Shown piece after piece: positions 10,000-18,713 of a stretch of DNA of 64,000 nucleotides. This DNA is from Ancylobacter crimeensis (GTDB lineage: Bacteria > Pseudomonadota > Alphaproteobacteria > Rhizobiales > Xanthobacteraceae). The translations under genes were made by a program, and so were the position numbers. How positions within the stretch are numbered: position 1 is the first letter of the stretch; each line of letters opens with the position of its first letter. Location: positions 62,001 through 126,000 of the forward strand of contig NZ_JALKCH010000002.1 of NCBI RefSeq assembly GCF_023016805.1, in the 5' to 3' direction. The notes beneath the pieces were generated by a model that saw only the letters and a program-made list of their open reading frames with translations, was not told where the DNA came from and did no database searches.

Positions 10000-10878
10000 T
10001 TAGGTTCGGCCCTGAAGGGCCCGATAGGCGGCGATGACCTGGCTGTCGTCTTCGGCACCGCGACCGCGGCCCGACACGGACAGGAACTGTTGGTAGGCGA
10101 GCGCCGCCATAGGCAGGGCGGTCTTGGCACTCGCGCCGGCCTCCAGCACGATGCTCAGATCCTTTACGAAGATATCGACGGCGCTCGTCACGCGGGGCTC
10201 CGCCTCGAGCATGCGCGGTCCGCGGTCCCTCAGCATCCAGCTCGATGCAGCAGAACCCGACACGATGTCGAGCATGCGCTCCATGTCGACGCCGAGCTTT
10301 TCGGCCAGCGACAGCGCCTCCGCGGCCACCGCCAGATGCACGCCGCACAGGAGCTGATTGACGGCCTTGGCGGTGGCGCCCTGTCCCGCGCTCTCGCCGA
10401 GGAGGACGACTTTGGAGCCCATGGCGTCCAGCAACGGCCGCACCGTTGCGAACAGGTCGGTCGGCGCCGCGACCATTATGGTGAGGTTGCCGGCCTCCGC
10501 GCCCACGACGCCGCCGGAAACCGGGGCGTCGACGAGGCAACGTCCCTCGGCTTCGACGCGGCGGGCCAGTGCAGCGACGGAGGCTGGCGGGCAGGTGGCC
10601 ATGAGGATGACCGCGCCACCCGCCGGCAGATGCGCAAGGGCGCCCTCGCCGAACAGGATGTCCTCGGCTTGGGCGGCATTCACCACCATCAGCACCACGG
10701 CATCCTGGCCGGCGAAGGCCTCGGCGAGACGGGAGGCGGCGGTGCCGCCGGCCTCCACGAGTTTCGCGCCGGCTTCGGGGCGCAAGTCGAAACCCGTAAC
10801 CGCGAAGCCCGCGCGGGCGAGATTACCCGCCATGGGCAGACCCATGGAGCCGAGCCCCACGAAGCCGATCTTCTTCAT
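10000..10878 (-). CDS. NAD(P)-dependent beta-hydroxyacid dehydrogenase (3-hydroxyisobutyrate/tartronate-semialdehyde/threonate type)
   Basis: Cytoplasmic oxidoreductase of the 3-hydroxyisobutyrate dehydrogenase superfamily, 292 aa. The Rossmann motif GFVGLGSMGLPMAGNLARAG opens the protein, the substrate loop reads LVDAPVSGGVVGAEAGNL, and the catalytic Lys lies in GATAKAVNQLL (about residue 165). Start taken at 10878, behind GGGAGGACAGC; the open frame continues 21 bases upstream without support. Relatives include tartronate semialdehyde reductase (GarR) and L-threonate dehydrogenase (LtnD), the latter linked to TRAP-fed tetronate catabolism. Which acid it handles cannot be decided here. Lies between the split transketolase and the TRAP genes. 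Confidence 0.9.
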   Translation of the reverse strand: MKKIGFVGLGSMGLPMAGNLARAGFAVTGFDLRPEAGAKLVEAGGTAASRLAEAFAGQDAVVLMVVNAAQAEDILFGEGALAHLPAGGAVILMATCPPASVAALARRVEAEGRCLVDAPVSGGVVGAEAGNLTIMVAAPTDLFATVRPLLDAMGSKVVLLGESAGQGATAKAVNQLLCGVHLAVAAEALSLAEKLGVDMERMLDIVSGSAASSWMLRDRGPRMLEAEPRVTSAVDIFVKDLSIVLEAGASAKTALPMAALAYQQFLSVSGRGRGAEDDSQVIAAYRALQGRT

Positions 10879-10929
10879 GCTGTCCTCCCGGGTGGCCACC
10901 TCTCTTGCCGGAGGCTGGGGCCGATGGAC

Positions 10930-11955
10930 TTAAGTGAGCCAGCCCTTTACCTGTGTGCAGAGCGCGTCCGTCGAGATGCCGTAGCGATCGTGGAGGGTGG
11001 GCAGCGCGCCGGCGGCGAGGAATTCGTCCGGCAGGCCAATCGTCCGGAAGGCGGGATGCACCCCGGCACGCATGAGCAGACCTGCCACCGCTTCGCCGAG
11101 CCCGCCGATCACCGTGTGGTTTTCCGCGACCACGACGAGCCGGCCGGGACGCGAGCAGGCCTCGAGGATGGTGGCGGCATCCAGTGGCTTGATGGTCGGC
11201 ACATGCAGCACGCCCACATCGACGCGATCGGCCTCCAGCGCCTTGGCGGCCTCCAGCGCACGCATGGTCATGATGCCCGACGAGATGAACAGCACTTCAT
11301 AGCCGTTGCGCAGCATCTTCGCCTTGCCCAGCTCAAAGGTGTAGCCGTACTCGTCAAGCACCATCGGCACATGCCCGCGCAGCAAGCGCATGTAGACCGG
11401 GCCTTTATGGGCGACGATGGCTGGTACGACCTGCTCGATCTCATGGGCGTCGCAGGGGTCGATGATCGTCATGTTGGGCATGGCGCGCATCAGCGCCAGA
11501 TCTTCGGCCGCCTGGTGGGAGGGGCCGTAGCCGGACGTCAGGCCGGGCAGCGCGCAGACGATTTTGACGTTGCGGTCTTCCTCGGCGATCGTCTGATGGA
11601 TGAAGTCGTAGGCCCGGCGCGAGGCGAACACCGCATAGGTAGTCGCGAACGGCGTGAAGCCCTCCGCCGCGAAGCCGGACGCAGCGCCGAACAGAAGCTG
11701 CTCGGCCATGCCCATCTGGTAGTAACGGTCCGGGAAGGCCTGTTGGAAGATGTGCAGGTCGGTGTACTTGCCGAGATCGGCGGTCATACCGACGATCGAG
11801 GCATCGGCCCGTGCACAGTTCACCAGCGCATGGCCGAACGGAGCCGGCTTCGTGCGCTGTCCCTCGCCCGCGATCGAGGCGATCATGGCCGAGGTGGTCA
11901 GGCGCGGCTTGGCGGCCTTCGCCGTGTCGAGCTTGGCGACGGGAGCGGGTTTCAT
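10930..11955 (-). CDS. Split transketolase, C-terminal (pyrimidine-binding) subunit
   Basis: Second half of a two-chain transketolase, 341 aa. It has the Pyr and C-terminal domains: the ThDP glutamate in QMGMAEQLLFG, the substrate loop SGYGPSHQAAED, and the phosphate-site Arg in RLLRGH. The C-terminal Rossmann-like domain ends at DALCTQVKGWLT. Start at ATG 11955 follows GAGGAAGCC and overlaps the stop of the N-terminal subunit gene by ATGA, so translation is probably coupled and equimolar. It is a distinct lineage from the single-chain enzyme at 3850: it has GPSHQAAED where that one has GPTHQPVEI. Split enzymes of this sort occur in apiose and sulfoquinovose pathways, but the other genes of those pathways are not seen here. 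Confidence 0.93.
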   Translation of the reverse strand: MKPAPVAKLDTAKAAKPRLTTSAMIASIAGEGQRTKPAPFGHALVNCARADASIVGMTADLGKYTDLHIFQQAFPDRYYQMGMAEQLLFGAASGFAAEGFTPFATTYAVFASRRAYDFIHQTIAEEDRNVKIVCALPGLTSGYGPSHQAAEDLALMRAMPNMTIIDPCDAHEIEQVVPAIVAHKGPVYMRLLRGHVPMVLDEYGYTFELGKAKMLRNGYEVLFISSGIMTMRALEAAKALEADRVDVGVLHVPTIKPLDAATILEACSRPGRLVVVAENHTVIGGLGEAVAGLLMRAGVHPAFRTIGLPDEFLAAGALPTLHDRYGISTDALCTQVKGWLT

Positions 11956-12797
11956 GCGGGCTTCCTCTCGTCGAGTGCGGCCAGGGCCAGCTGCCACTCA
12001 TGCCCGTCCACCCGGATGAAATGGTTTTTCTCGCGCGCTTCGAGGAAGGGGATTCCCTTGCCCATCAGCGTGTCGGCGATGATCATGCTGGGGCGCCCGC
12101 CATTGGCGGATTTCGCCGCGTCGAAGGCGGCACGCACGGCGGAAAGGTCGTTGCCGTCCACGCGCTGCACGAACCAGCCGAACGCTTCCAGCTTCTCCTT
12201 CAGCGGCTCGAAGCCGAGCACGCCGGTGGACGGACCGTCGGCCTGCTGGTTGTTGACGTCCACTATGGCGATGAGGTTGTCGAGCCTGTGATGGGCGGCG
12301 GACATGATCGCTTCCCAGACCGATCCCTCATCGAGTTCGCCGTCGGAGAACAGCGTGTAGACCCGGCTGTCGGAGCCCTTGCGCTTGAGGCCGAGGCACT
12401 TGCCCACCGCGATGGACAGGCCGAGGCCGAGGGAGCCGCCGGACATCTCCATGCCGGGCGTGTAGCTTGCCATGCCCGACATGGGCAGGCGGCTCTCGTC
12501 GAAGCCGTAGGTCTCGAGTTCTTCCTCCGGCACGATGCCGGCTTCGATCAGCGCCGCATAAAGCGCAATCGCATAATGGCCGTTAGAGAGCAGGAAGCGG
12601 TCGCGGCCCTCCCATTCCGGGTTATGAGGCTCGTAGCGCATGGCGTGGAAATAGGCCGTGGCCAGCACATCGGCGATGTCGAGGGCTTGGGCGATGTAGC
12701 CCTGCCCCTGAACCTCGCCCATGCGGATGGCGTTACGGCGGATGTTCCACGCGCGCCTTTCCAGTGAGATGTTGTTGCCGAAGGGTGCCGTGCTCAT
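11952..12797 (-). CDS. Split transketolase, N-terminal (ThDP-binding) subunit
   Basis: First half of the two-chain transketolase, 281 aa. It carries the pyrophosphate-binding domain: FLLSNGHYAIALYAALIEAG, GMEMSGGSLGLGLSIAVGKC, the metal site FSDGELDEGSVWEA with Asn in VDVNNQQADG, and the closing IADTLMGKGIPFLE. Length and motif order match small N-terminal subunits such as those annotated transketolase subunit A. It lies 89 bases after the SDR gene and overlaps the C-terminal subunit gene by four bases. The heterodimer should carry out ketol transfer; donor and acceptor are unknown. Confidence 0.93.
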   Translation of the reverse strand: MSTAPFGNNISLERRAWNIRRNAIRMGEVQGQGYIAQALDIADVLATAYFHAMRYEPHNPEWEGRDRFLLSNGHYAIALYAALIEAGIVPEEELETYGFDESRLPMSGMASYTPGMEMSGGSLGLGLSIAVGKCLGLKRKGSDSRVYTLFSDGELDEGSVWEAIMSAAHHRLDNLIAIVDVNNQQADGPSTGVLGFEPLKEKLEAFGWFVQRVDGNDLSAVRAAFDAAKSANGGRPSMIIADTLMGKGIPFLEAREKNHFIRVDGHEWQLALAALDERKPA

Positions 12798-12886
12798 GTC
12801 CCTGTTCCTGTGCGGGAGCGCCCGCGCCGGGACATGGCCGATCGCGCCGCGGCCGGCATCGTCCTTCAGGCGCCGGCGGGCCGGGA

Positions 12887-13636
12887 TTAATGGATCAGCA
12901 TGCCGCCATTGACGTCGATCACCGCGCCGGTGACGTAGGCGGACAGGTCGCTGGCGAGGAAGAGGTAGATGCCGGCCACGTCGCTGGCGTCGCCGAGGCG
13001 GTTCAGCGGGATGCCTTTCAGGATGTCCTTGCGCATCTCGTCGGTCAGCTTGCCGCCTGTGATGTCGGTCTGGATGAGGCCGGGCGTGACGCAGTTCACG
13101 CGGATGCCGTCCACGCCGAACTCGCGCGCCATGGCCTTGGCGAGGCCGAGAACGCCGGCCTTGGCGGACGAATAATGCGGACCGCCGAAGATGCCGCCCC
13201 CGCGCTGGGCCGATACCGAGGACATGCAGGCGATGGAACCGGACTTCCGCTCCCGCATGTGCGGGATGAACACCTGGCTGAGGAAGAGCACGCCCTTGCA
13301 GTTGATGTCCTGCACGCGATCCCAGCTCGCCTCGTCGATCTCCAGCGTCTTGACCGGCTGGGTCACGCCCGCATTGTTGACGAGGATGTCAAGATGACCA
13401 AACGCCTGCAGAACCGCGTCGGCGGCGGTCTGGCAGGAGGGCTTGCTGGCGACGTCGCAGCCGACGCCGATATGTTCGGGGCCGAGCTCGGCAGCCGCAG
13501 CCTTTGCGGCGGTCTCGTCGATGTCGAGAATGGCGATCCGCGCACCGTGGCTGGCGAACAGCCTCGCCGTCGCGAGGCCAATGCCACGCGCGCTGGCCGC
13601 CCCCGATATGGCGGCCGTCTTGTTCTTGAGCAACAT
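12887..13636 (-). CDS. SDR-family oxidoreductase
   Basis: Classical short-chain dehydrogenase/reductase, 249 aa. Cofactor motif AISGAASARGIGLATA near residue 10 is TGxxxGxG-like with an extra Ala. Asp in ILDIDET suggests NAD(H) preference. NNAG occurs in LVNNAGVTQ; the catalytic Ser is in MSSVSAQRG and the YxxxK pair in HYSSAKAGVLGLAKAM. Start ATG 13636 is preceded by GGAGGAAACC, the same site as in front of the sugar-binding protein gene. First gene of the operon SDR, transketolase N and C, beta-hydroxyacid dehydrogenase, DctP, DctQM. It probably oxidises a sugar or polyol entering the pathway (inference). Confidence 0.9.
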   Translation of the reverse strand: MLLKNKTAAISGAASARGIGLATARLFASHGARIAILDIDETAAKAAAAELGPEHIGVGCDVASKPSCQTAADAVLQAFGHLDILVNNAGVTQPVKTLEIDEASWDRVQDINCKGVLFLSQVFIPHMRERKSGSIACMSSVSAQRGGGIFGGPHYSSAKAGVLGLAKAMAREFGVDGIRVNCVTPGLIQTDITGGKLTDEMRKDILKGIPLNRLGDASDVAGIYLFLASDLSAYVTGAVIDVNGGMLIH

Positions 13637-13772
13637 GGTTTCCTCCAAGAGGGCTTCTTCTTGTCTGGTGATACTGGCTCCCGTTTACCTTGCTGAAAAA
13701 CGCAAAAATTGCGCGGATGGATGAATTGTGCTCAACTGAGATCGCTGCATTGCCGTCGCTGCGGTTTTCGAC
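13637..13772. promoter_or_regulatory. Divergent promoter region between SDR operon and LysR gene
   Basis: A 136-base gap between divergent genes. At 13720-13728 it reads GATGAATTG, one mismatch from the GATGAGTTGA word repeated in the importer/transketolase gap. CTCAACT at 13731-13737 is the reverse complement of AGTTGAG, found at 3595-3601. An A-rich tract (GAAAAACGCAAAAATT) lies at 13694-13710. The arrangement is what a LysR-type operator looks like, but the site is inferred. Confidence 0.5.
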
Positions 13773-14660
13773 ATGAAGCGTCTTCCCCTCTCCGCCCTTC
13801 AGGCCTTCGAATCCGCCGCCCGACGCGGTTCGTTCAGGATCGCGGGGGAAGAGCTGGGGATTTCCCCGAGCGCCGTCAGCCATGCGGTGCGCAAGCTCGA
13901 GGACCTGATGGGTGCAGCGCTCTTCGAGCGGGAAGGCCGCGCTGTACGGCTCAATCCGGCCGGCGAGGCGTTGATGCGCCACGTGGCGGTGGGGTTCGAC
14001 GAGATGCGGCAGGGCATCGAGATGGTCGGTGCGCGCTCGGTGAACCTCCTGCGCCTGCACTGCGCGCCCTCCTTGGCGGCGCAGTGGCTGCTGCCGCGGC
14101 TGCGCACGCTGCTGGCCGGTCAGCCGGGTCTGGAAGTGCGGCTCGCTGCGGGCGTCAATTATCCCCGCTTCGAGCACGACGAGTTCGACGCCGACATCTG
14201 CTACGGTCCGCCTCGCCAGGAGGGGCTCATCGTGGTTCCCCTCGGCGAGGAGACCGTGACGCCGCTCTGCGCGCCCGAAATGGCCGCGCGCATCTCCGAG
14301 CCGCTTGACCTGCTCGCCCATGATCTGATCGAGAGCGACAACAAGCGCGTGCGCTGGAGCCACTGGTTCGAATCCAACGGCATAGCCCCACCGGGCCCGC
14401 GTGGTTCACGGTTCGACCGTTCCTTCATGGCCATCGCCGCGGCGGTGGATGGGTTGGGCATTGCCCTCGAATCCACCCGCCTCGCCGAGCGCGAGATCGC
14501 CCGCGGCCAGCTGGTGGCCCCGCTGGCGGGCAAGGCGAACGACGTGCGCTATGTGGGGCACTATCTCGTCTTCCCTCGGGCCGCCAAGGCTCGCCGCGCG
14601 GTGCGCATGTTCACCACCTGGATCACCCAGGAACTGGACGTGCCTACCCCGCGCATCTGA
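13773..14660 (+). CDS. LysR-family transcriptional regulator, GcvA-like
   Basis: DNA-binding regulator of 295 aa, usual LysR length. The winged helix-turn-helix spans roughly residues 5-65 (LSALQAFESAARRGSFRIA, ISPSAVSHAVRKLEDLMG, LFEREGRAVRLNPAGEAL). A type 2 periplasmic-binding-like effector domain follows from about residue 90. The N-terminal sequence is closest in style to the GcvA/AmpR branch. It is divergent from the SDR/split-transketolase/TRAP operon and is the only regulator gene in this island, so it most likely controls that operon and perhaps the importer and transketolase promoters. The effector is probably the substrate or an intermediate (inference). Confidence 0.92.
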   Translation: MKRLPLSALQAFESAARRGSFRIAGEELGISPSAVSHAVRKLEDLMGAALFEREGRAVRLNPAGEALMRHVAVGFDEMRQGIEMVGARSVNLLRLHCAPSLAAQWLLPRLRTLLAGQPGLEVRLAAGVNYPRFEHDEFDADICYGPPRQEGLIVVPLGEETVTPLCAPEMAARISEPLDLLAHDLIESDNKRVRWSHWFESNGIAPPGPRGSRFDRSFMAIAAAVDGLGIALESTRLAEREIARGQLVAPLAGKANDVRYVGHYLVFPRAAKARRAVRMFTTWITQELDVPTPRI

Positions 14661-14684
14661 GCGGGGTCGAGATCGCCCGCGTCC

Positions 14685-15698
14685 TCACCATTCGACCACG
14701 ACCTTGCCGAAATGACGGCCGCTTTCCTGGAAGCGGAAGGCGTCGGCCAGTTGCTCCAGCGGAAAGCTGCGATCAATGACGGGCCGCAGGCCCGTCTGCT
14801 CCAGGGCGGCCACATAGTCCTGTTGCTGGCGGCGGTTGCCGACGATCAGGCCCTGCAGGCGCGCCTGCTTCGCCATGAGGATGGCGCTCGGCACCTCGCC
14901 CTGGCGCCCGGTCAACACCCCGATCAGCGCGATGTGGCCGCCGACGCGCACGGCCTTGATGGATTGCGCCAGCGTGCCCGGTCCGCCGACCTCGACGACA
15001 TGATCGACGCCGCGTCCGCCTGTCAGCTCCAGCACCGCCGCGCCCCACTTTTCGGTAGTGCGGTAGTTGACGAGATGATCGGCGCCGAGCCCACGGGCGC
15101 GCTCGAGCTTCTCGTCGGAAGAGGACGTGGCGATCACCGAGGCGCCCATGGCCTTCGCGATCTGCAGGGCGGCGATCGAGACGCCGCCGGTGCCAAGCAC
15201 GAGCACACTGGCTCCCGGCTTGATGGCGCCGTCCACCACCAGCGCGCGCCATGCGGTCAGTCCGGCGGTGGTTATGGTCGCTGCCTCGGCATGGCTCCAG
15301 CCGCGCGGCGCCTGTGTGAAATCGCTTGCGGACCGCACGGCATATTCCGCTGCATAGCCATCGATGCCATCGCCGGGCGTGCCGCGGAAGTTGCCGACGG
15401 CGTCGAACGGAAGGCCGTCCAGCCATTGTGGAAAGAAGGTCGAGACCACATGGTCGCCGACCGAGAAGCCGGCGACGCCGTCGCCCACCGCTTCGACCAC
15501 GCCTGCACCGTCCGACATGAGCACTCGGCCATCTTCGGTGGGAATGGCACCATTGGCGACCAGCAGGTCGTGGAAGTTCAGAGAACTCGCATGTAGCGCC
15601 ACCCGAATCTGGCCGGGACCGGGCTGGCCCGGATCGGGCAGGTCGCGAAGCTCGAGACGATCGAGCCCGCCGGGGGAACGGACGAGGACGGCCTTCAT
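14685..15698 (-). CDS. Zinc-independent MDR-family NAD(P)H oxidoreductase (quinone reductase-like)
   Basis: Medium-chain dehydrogenase/reductase of 337 aa. The N-terminal GroES-like domain begins MKAVLVRSPGGLDRLELRD. The nucleotide fold has VLVLGTGGVSIAALQIAKAMG (here about residues 165-185) followed by VIATSSSDEKLERARGLGAD. The structural-zinc four-Cys loop is absent and the catalytic zinc ligands are not evident, as in quinone oxidoreductases and enoyl reductases. Start ATG 15698 follows AGGAGAT. It converges with the LysR gene, only 24 bases away, and is not clearly part of the transketolase operon. Substrate unknown. Confidence 0.85.
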   Translation of the reverse strand: MKAVLVRSPGGLDRLELRDLPDPGQPGPGQIRVALHASSLNFHDLLVANGAIPTEDGRVLMSDGAGVVEAVGDGVAGFSVGDHVVSTFFPQWLDGLPFDAVGNFRGTPGDGIDGYAAEYAVRSASDFTQAPRGWSHAEAATITTAGLTAWRALVVDGAIKPGASVLVLGTGGVSIAALQIAKAMGASVIATSSSDEKLERARGLGADHLVNYRTTEKWGAAVLELTGGRGVDHVVEVGGPGTLAQSIKAVRVGGHIALIGVLTGRQGEVPSAILMAKQARLQGLIVGNRRQQQDYVAALEQTGLRPVIDRSFPLEQLADAFRFQESGRHFGKVVVEW

Positions 15699-15920
15699 CA
15701 CGCATCTCCTTGGCACTGGACAGCATCTGAGCGCCGCCGCGGCCACCATTCCCTATCGGTTCAATGCCGACAAGGGTTGCGCACCAGCGGCGCAGCGGAA
15801 TGGCTCGGGGCTTACGCGCCTTCTTGTAGATCAGGTGATTCCGCCAGATCGGAAAGGGTTCTAGATTGTGCTGCGTCGCGTGAATCGCCGACCGCGTTTC
15901 ATGATCGGGAGGAATGAAAC

Positions 15921-16217
15921 ATGCCGTTCGAGTGCTCGACCCCAGCCGTTCCCACGGTGCTCGCGGAGGATGACAAGGCCAAGATCACCCGTTGGGATTT
16001 CGAGCCCGGCGCTACCACGGGCTGGCACGAGCACGCGATGGATTATGCGGTGGTCATCATGACCGACGCGGTCATGGCCTATGAGATCGATGGTCAGGTG
16101 ACCGAGAAGGAGGTGCGCGCCGGCGACAGCTATATCCGGCCGAAGGGTGTCCGGCACGACGTCAAGAACGCCGGTTCGACACGCCTGAGCTTCATCGAGA
16201 TCGAGATCAAGCGGTGA
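15921..16217 (+). CDS. Small cupin-domain protein
   Basis: A single beta-barrel of 98 aa. The two cupin motifs are visible: motif 1 around PGATTGWHEHAMDYAVVIM, with the metal-type His pair HEH, and motif 2 around RAGDSYIRPKGVRHDVKNAG with a third His. Strong ribosome site GGGAGGAA precedes ATG 15921. It stands alone between divergent and co-oriented transport genes. Small cupins of this sort may be isomerases, dioxygenases or sensors; no specific function can be given. Confidence 0.85.
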   Translation: MPFECSTPAVPTVLAEDDKAKITRWDFEPGATTGWHEHAMDYAVVIMTDAVMAYEIDGQVTEKEVRAGDSYIRPKGVRHDVKNAGSTRLSFIEIEIKR

Positions 16218-16467
16218 TGTGAAGGGGGCGACGGAGCGCTCACCGCATGTCGCCGATGAATGCGCGGCGATACCCGTGTTTTCGTGACCTTTGGCGATGC
16301 TTTGCGGCAATGCAGCATGAAACTGTATGAAAAGAGGGCATGCCACAAATTGCGCCATTAAGACTTAACGCCAATTCCGTCGAAAAAGACGCCGCGGACA
16401 CTGCCCATAGGCCTACGCTTCCGCTAGCGTGGCGCCCAGAATGAGACCGCTAGATCGGCACGAGTGC

Positions 16468-17568
16468 ATGACCGCGACGAATGACGCTTTCGTCACCTTC
16501 GAAAAGGTTCGCAAGACCTATGACGGGCGCGCGCTCGTCGTCTCGGACCTTGATCTCGCCATTGCCAAGGGCGAGTTCCTGACGATGCTCGGGCCGTCCG
16601 GCTCGGGCAAAACCACCTGCCTGATGATGCTGGCCGGCTTCGAGCACCCGACGTCCGGGCGCATAACGCTGGGTGGCCGCCCGATCGACGGCGTTCCGCC
16701 GCACCGGCGCGACATTGGCGTCGTGTTCCAGAATTATGCGCTGTTCCCGCACATGACGGTGCTGGAGAACGTCGCCTTCCCGCTCAGCGTGCGGCAGGTG
16801 TCGTCCGCAGAGGCCGGAGAGCGGGCGCGCGCGGCACTCGGCATGGTGCATTTGCAACATCTGGCCGAACGCAGGCCGGGCCAGCTTTCGGGCGGCCAGC
16901 AGCAGCGCGTTGCGTTGGCTCGCGCCCTCGTCTTCGAGCCGAAGCTGGTGCTGATGGACGAGCCGCTCGGAGCGCTCGACAAGCAGCTGCGCGAGCATAT
17001 GCAGTATGAGATCAAGCACCTGCACGAGCGGCTCGGAGTGACGATCGTCTACGTCACTCATGACCAGGGCGAGGCGCTGACGATGTCGGACCGGGTTGCA
17101 GTGTTCAACGAAGGCAAGATCCAGCAGCTCTCGACCCCGCGCGAACTCTATGAGCGGCCGCAGAACGCCTTCGTCGCCAGCTTCATCGGCGAGAACAATG
17201 CCGTGCGCGGGACGCTGAAGAGCGTGGGTGCCGGCGCGTGCGAGGTGGAGATTCCCGGGGGAATGCTGCGCTGCGTGCCGATCGGCGCCGGCGGCGTGGG
17301 CAGCGGCAAGTTGGTCTCGATCCGGCCCGAGCGCGTGCACATCGTCGAGGACGGCGCCTCGTTCGGCAATGTCATGCCCGCCCGCATCGAGGAGGTGATC
17401 TATCATGGGGATCACCTCAGGCTCCGGCTCTCGACCATGGGCATGGGCGACTTCATCGCCAAGGTGCCCAATGCGCGCGGCAATCAGCGCTTCGTCGAAG
17501 GCGGCGAACTCAGGATCGGTTGCGACCCCGCGGATTGCCTGGCGCTGGATGTGCCCACAAACGGTTGA
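16468..17568 (+). CDS. ABC transporter ATPase, spermidine/putrescine (PotA) type
   Basis: ATPase of the polyamine/opine/Fe3+ importer group, 366 aa. Walker [11 protein letters not shown] (about residue 40), Q-loop [13 protein letters not shown], signature [15 protein letters not shown], Walker [13 protein letters not shown] and switch His in [11 protein letters not shown]-terminal TOBE domain follows from about residue 270. Start is uncertain: 16468 gives the normal family N-terminus ([14 protein letters not shown]) but has a poor ribosome site; ATG 16441 and GTG 16429 lie in frame upstream. First gene of a four-gene importer; a 250-base leader precedes it and contains the inverted repeat ACGCT-N6-AGCGT at 16415-16430. 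Confidence 0.92.
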   Translation: MTATNDAFVTFEKVRKTYDGRALVVSDLDLAIAKGEFLTMLGPSGSGKTTCLMMLAGFEHPTSGRITLGGRPIDGVPPHRRDIGVVFQNYALFPHMTVLENVAFPLSVRQVSSAEAGERARAALGMVHLQHLAERRPGQLSGGQQQRVALARALVFEPKLVLMDEPLGALDKQLREHMQYEIKHLHERLGVTIVYVTHDQGEALTMSDRVAVFNEGKIQQLSTPRELYERPQNAFVASFIGENNAVRGTLKSVGAGACEVEIPGGMLRCVPIGAGGVGSGKLVSIRPERVHIVEDGASFGNVMPARIEEVIYHGDHLRLRLSTMGMGDFIAKVPNARGNQRFVEGGELRIGCDPADCLALDVPTNG

Positions 17569-17633
17569 GGCCGTGTCGGGTGGCCGGGCTTCGGTAGAAC
17601 TGCCTGAAACATAACAAAAGTGAGGAAACGACC

Positions 17634-18689
17634 ATGAAGACCAACATCGGACGACTGGTTCTCGTCGCGGGACTGACCACCGGCCTTCTCGCCACCGCGG
17701 GAGCTGCCATGGCGCGCGACCTGACGGTGACAGGTTGGGGTGGCACGGCGCAGGCCGCACAGGACAAGGCGATGTTCCAGCCCTATGTGAAGGAGACGGG
17801 CAACAAGCTGGTTCAGGACAGCTGGAACGGCGGCATCGGCGTGCTGCGCACCAAGGCGCAGGGTGATTCGACCTGGGACGTCGTGCAGGTCGAAGCGGAT
17901 GAGCTCGCGCTGGGCTGCGAGGAAGGCATCTACGCCAAGCTCGACTGGTCGAAGCTCGGCAACAAGGATGAATATCTGCCCGGCATGGCTGGCGAGTGCG
18001 GAGTCGGCACCTTCGTCTGGTCGACCGCGCTGGCCTATGACAAGGCGAAGCTCGGCGAGAACGGCCCGAAGAGCTGGGCGGATTTCTTCGACACCAAGAA
18101 GTTCCCCGGCAAGCGCTCCCTGCGTCGCGGGCCGCGCCAGTCGCTTGAATTCGCGCTGCTGGCCGACGGCGTCGCGCCCGGCGACATCTATAAGCAGCTT
18201 GCAACCAAGGAAGGCGTCGACCGCGCCTTCAAGAAGCTCGACACCATCAAGAAAGACATCGTCTGGTGGGAAGCCGGCGCCCAGCCCGTACAGCTGCTGC
18301 AGTCCGGCGAAGTGGTGATGACCAGCGTGTATAACGGGCGCATCTTCGCCGCCAACAATGCCGACAAGACCAACTTCGCCATCGCGTGGCCGGCGGGCTT
18401 CGTCTACCAGGTCGACAGCTGGGCCATCCTCGCCAATTCGCCGAATAAGGACGAGGCGATGGGCTTCCTGAAGTTCATCCAAACCCCGGCCCGTCAGCAG
18501 GACGTCGCCAATGTCCTCGCCTATGGCCCGACGCTGAAGGACTCCACGGGCCAGATCGCCCCGAACGTTCTGCCCTATCTGCCGACGGCGCCGGGCGTCA
18601 TCGAGCATGGCATGTCCTTCAACACCGCTTTCTGGGTCGACAACATCGAGGCGCTGAACGAGCGCTTCAACGCCTGGGCGGCGCAGTGA
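17634..18689 (+). CDS. ABC transporter substrate-binding protein, spermidine/putrescine (PotD) type
   Basis: Periplasmic receptor of 351 aa with a clear signal peptide (residues 1-27, cleavage after AMA). The mature protein starts RDLTVTGWGGTAQAAQDKAM, typical of extracellular binding-protein family 1 members paired with PotA-type ATPases. Further family features are WDVVQVEADELALGCEEG and a late NAPFWVDNIEALNERFNAW-like end (here FNTAFWVDNIEALNERF). Starts 65 bases after the ATPase stop, with GAGGAAACGACC before the ATG. The ligand could be a polyamine, an opine or another cationic compound; the sequence does not settle it. Confidence 0.92.
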   Translation: MKTNIGRLVLVAGLTTGLLATAGAAMARDLTVTGWGGTAQAAQDKAMFQPYVKETGNKLVQDSWNGGIGVLRTKAQGDSTWDVVQVEADELALGCEEGIYAKLDWSKLGNKDEYLPGMAGECGVGTFVWSTALAYDKAKLGENGPKSWADFFDTKKFPGKRSLRRGPRQSLEFALLADGVAPGDIYKQLATKEGVDRAFKKLDTIKKDIVWWEAGAQPVQLLQSGEVVMTSVYNGRIFAANNADKTNFAIAWPAGFVYQVDSWAILANSPNKDEAMGFLKFIQTPARQQDVANVLAYGPTLKDSTGQIAPNVLPYLPTAPGVIEHGMSFNTAFWVDNIEALNERFNAWAAQ

Positions 18690-18713
18690 TCTGAGCGAGA
18701 AGGACGGGAGAGG

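Noticed and set aside
10930-12797. Split transketolase as a frameshifted or broken single gene
   Set aside because: Each half has its own ribosome site and complete domain, they overlap by ATGA, and two-chain transketolases are an established form.
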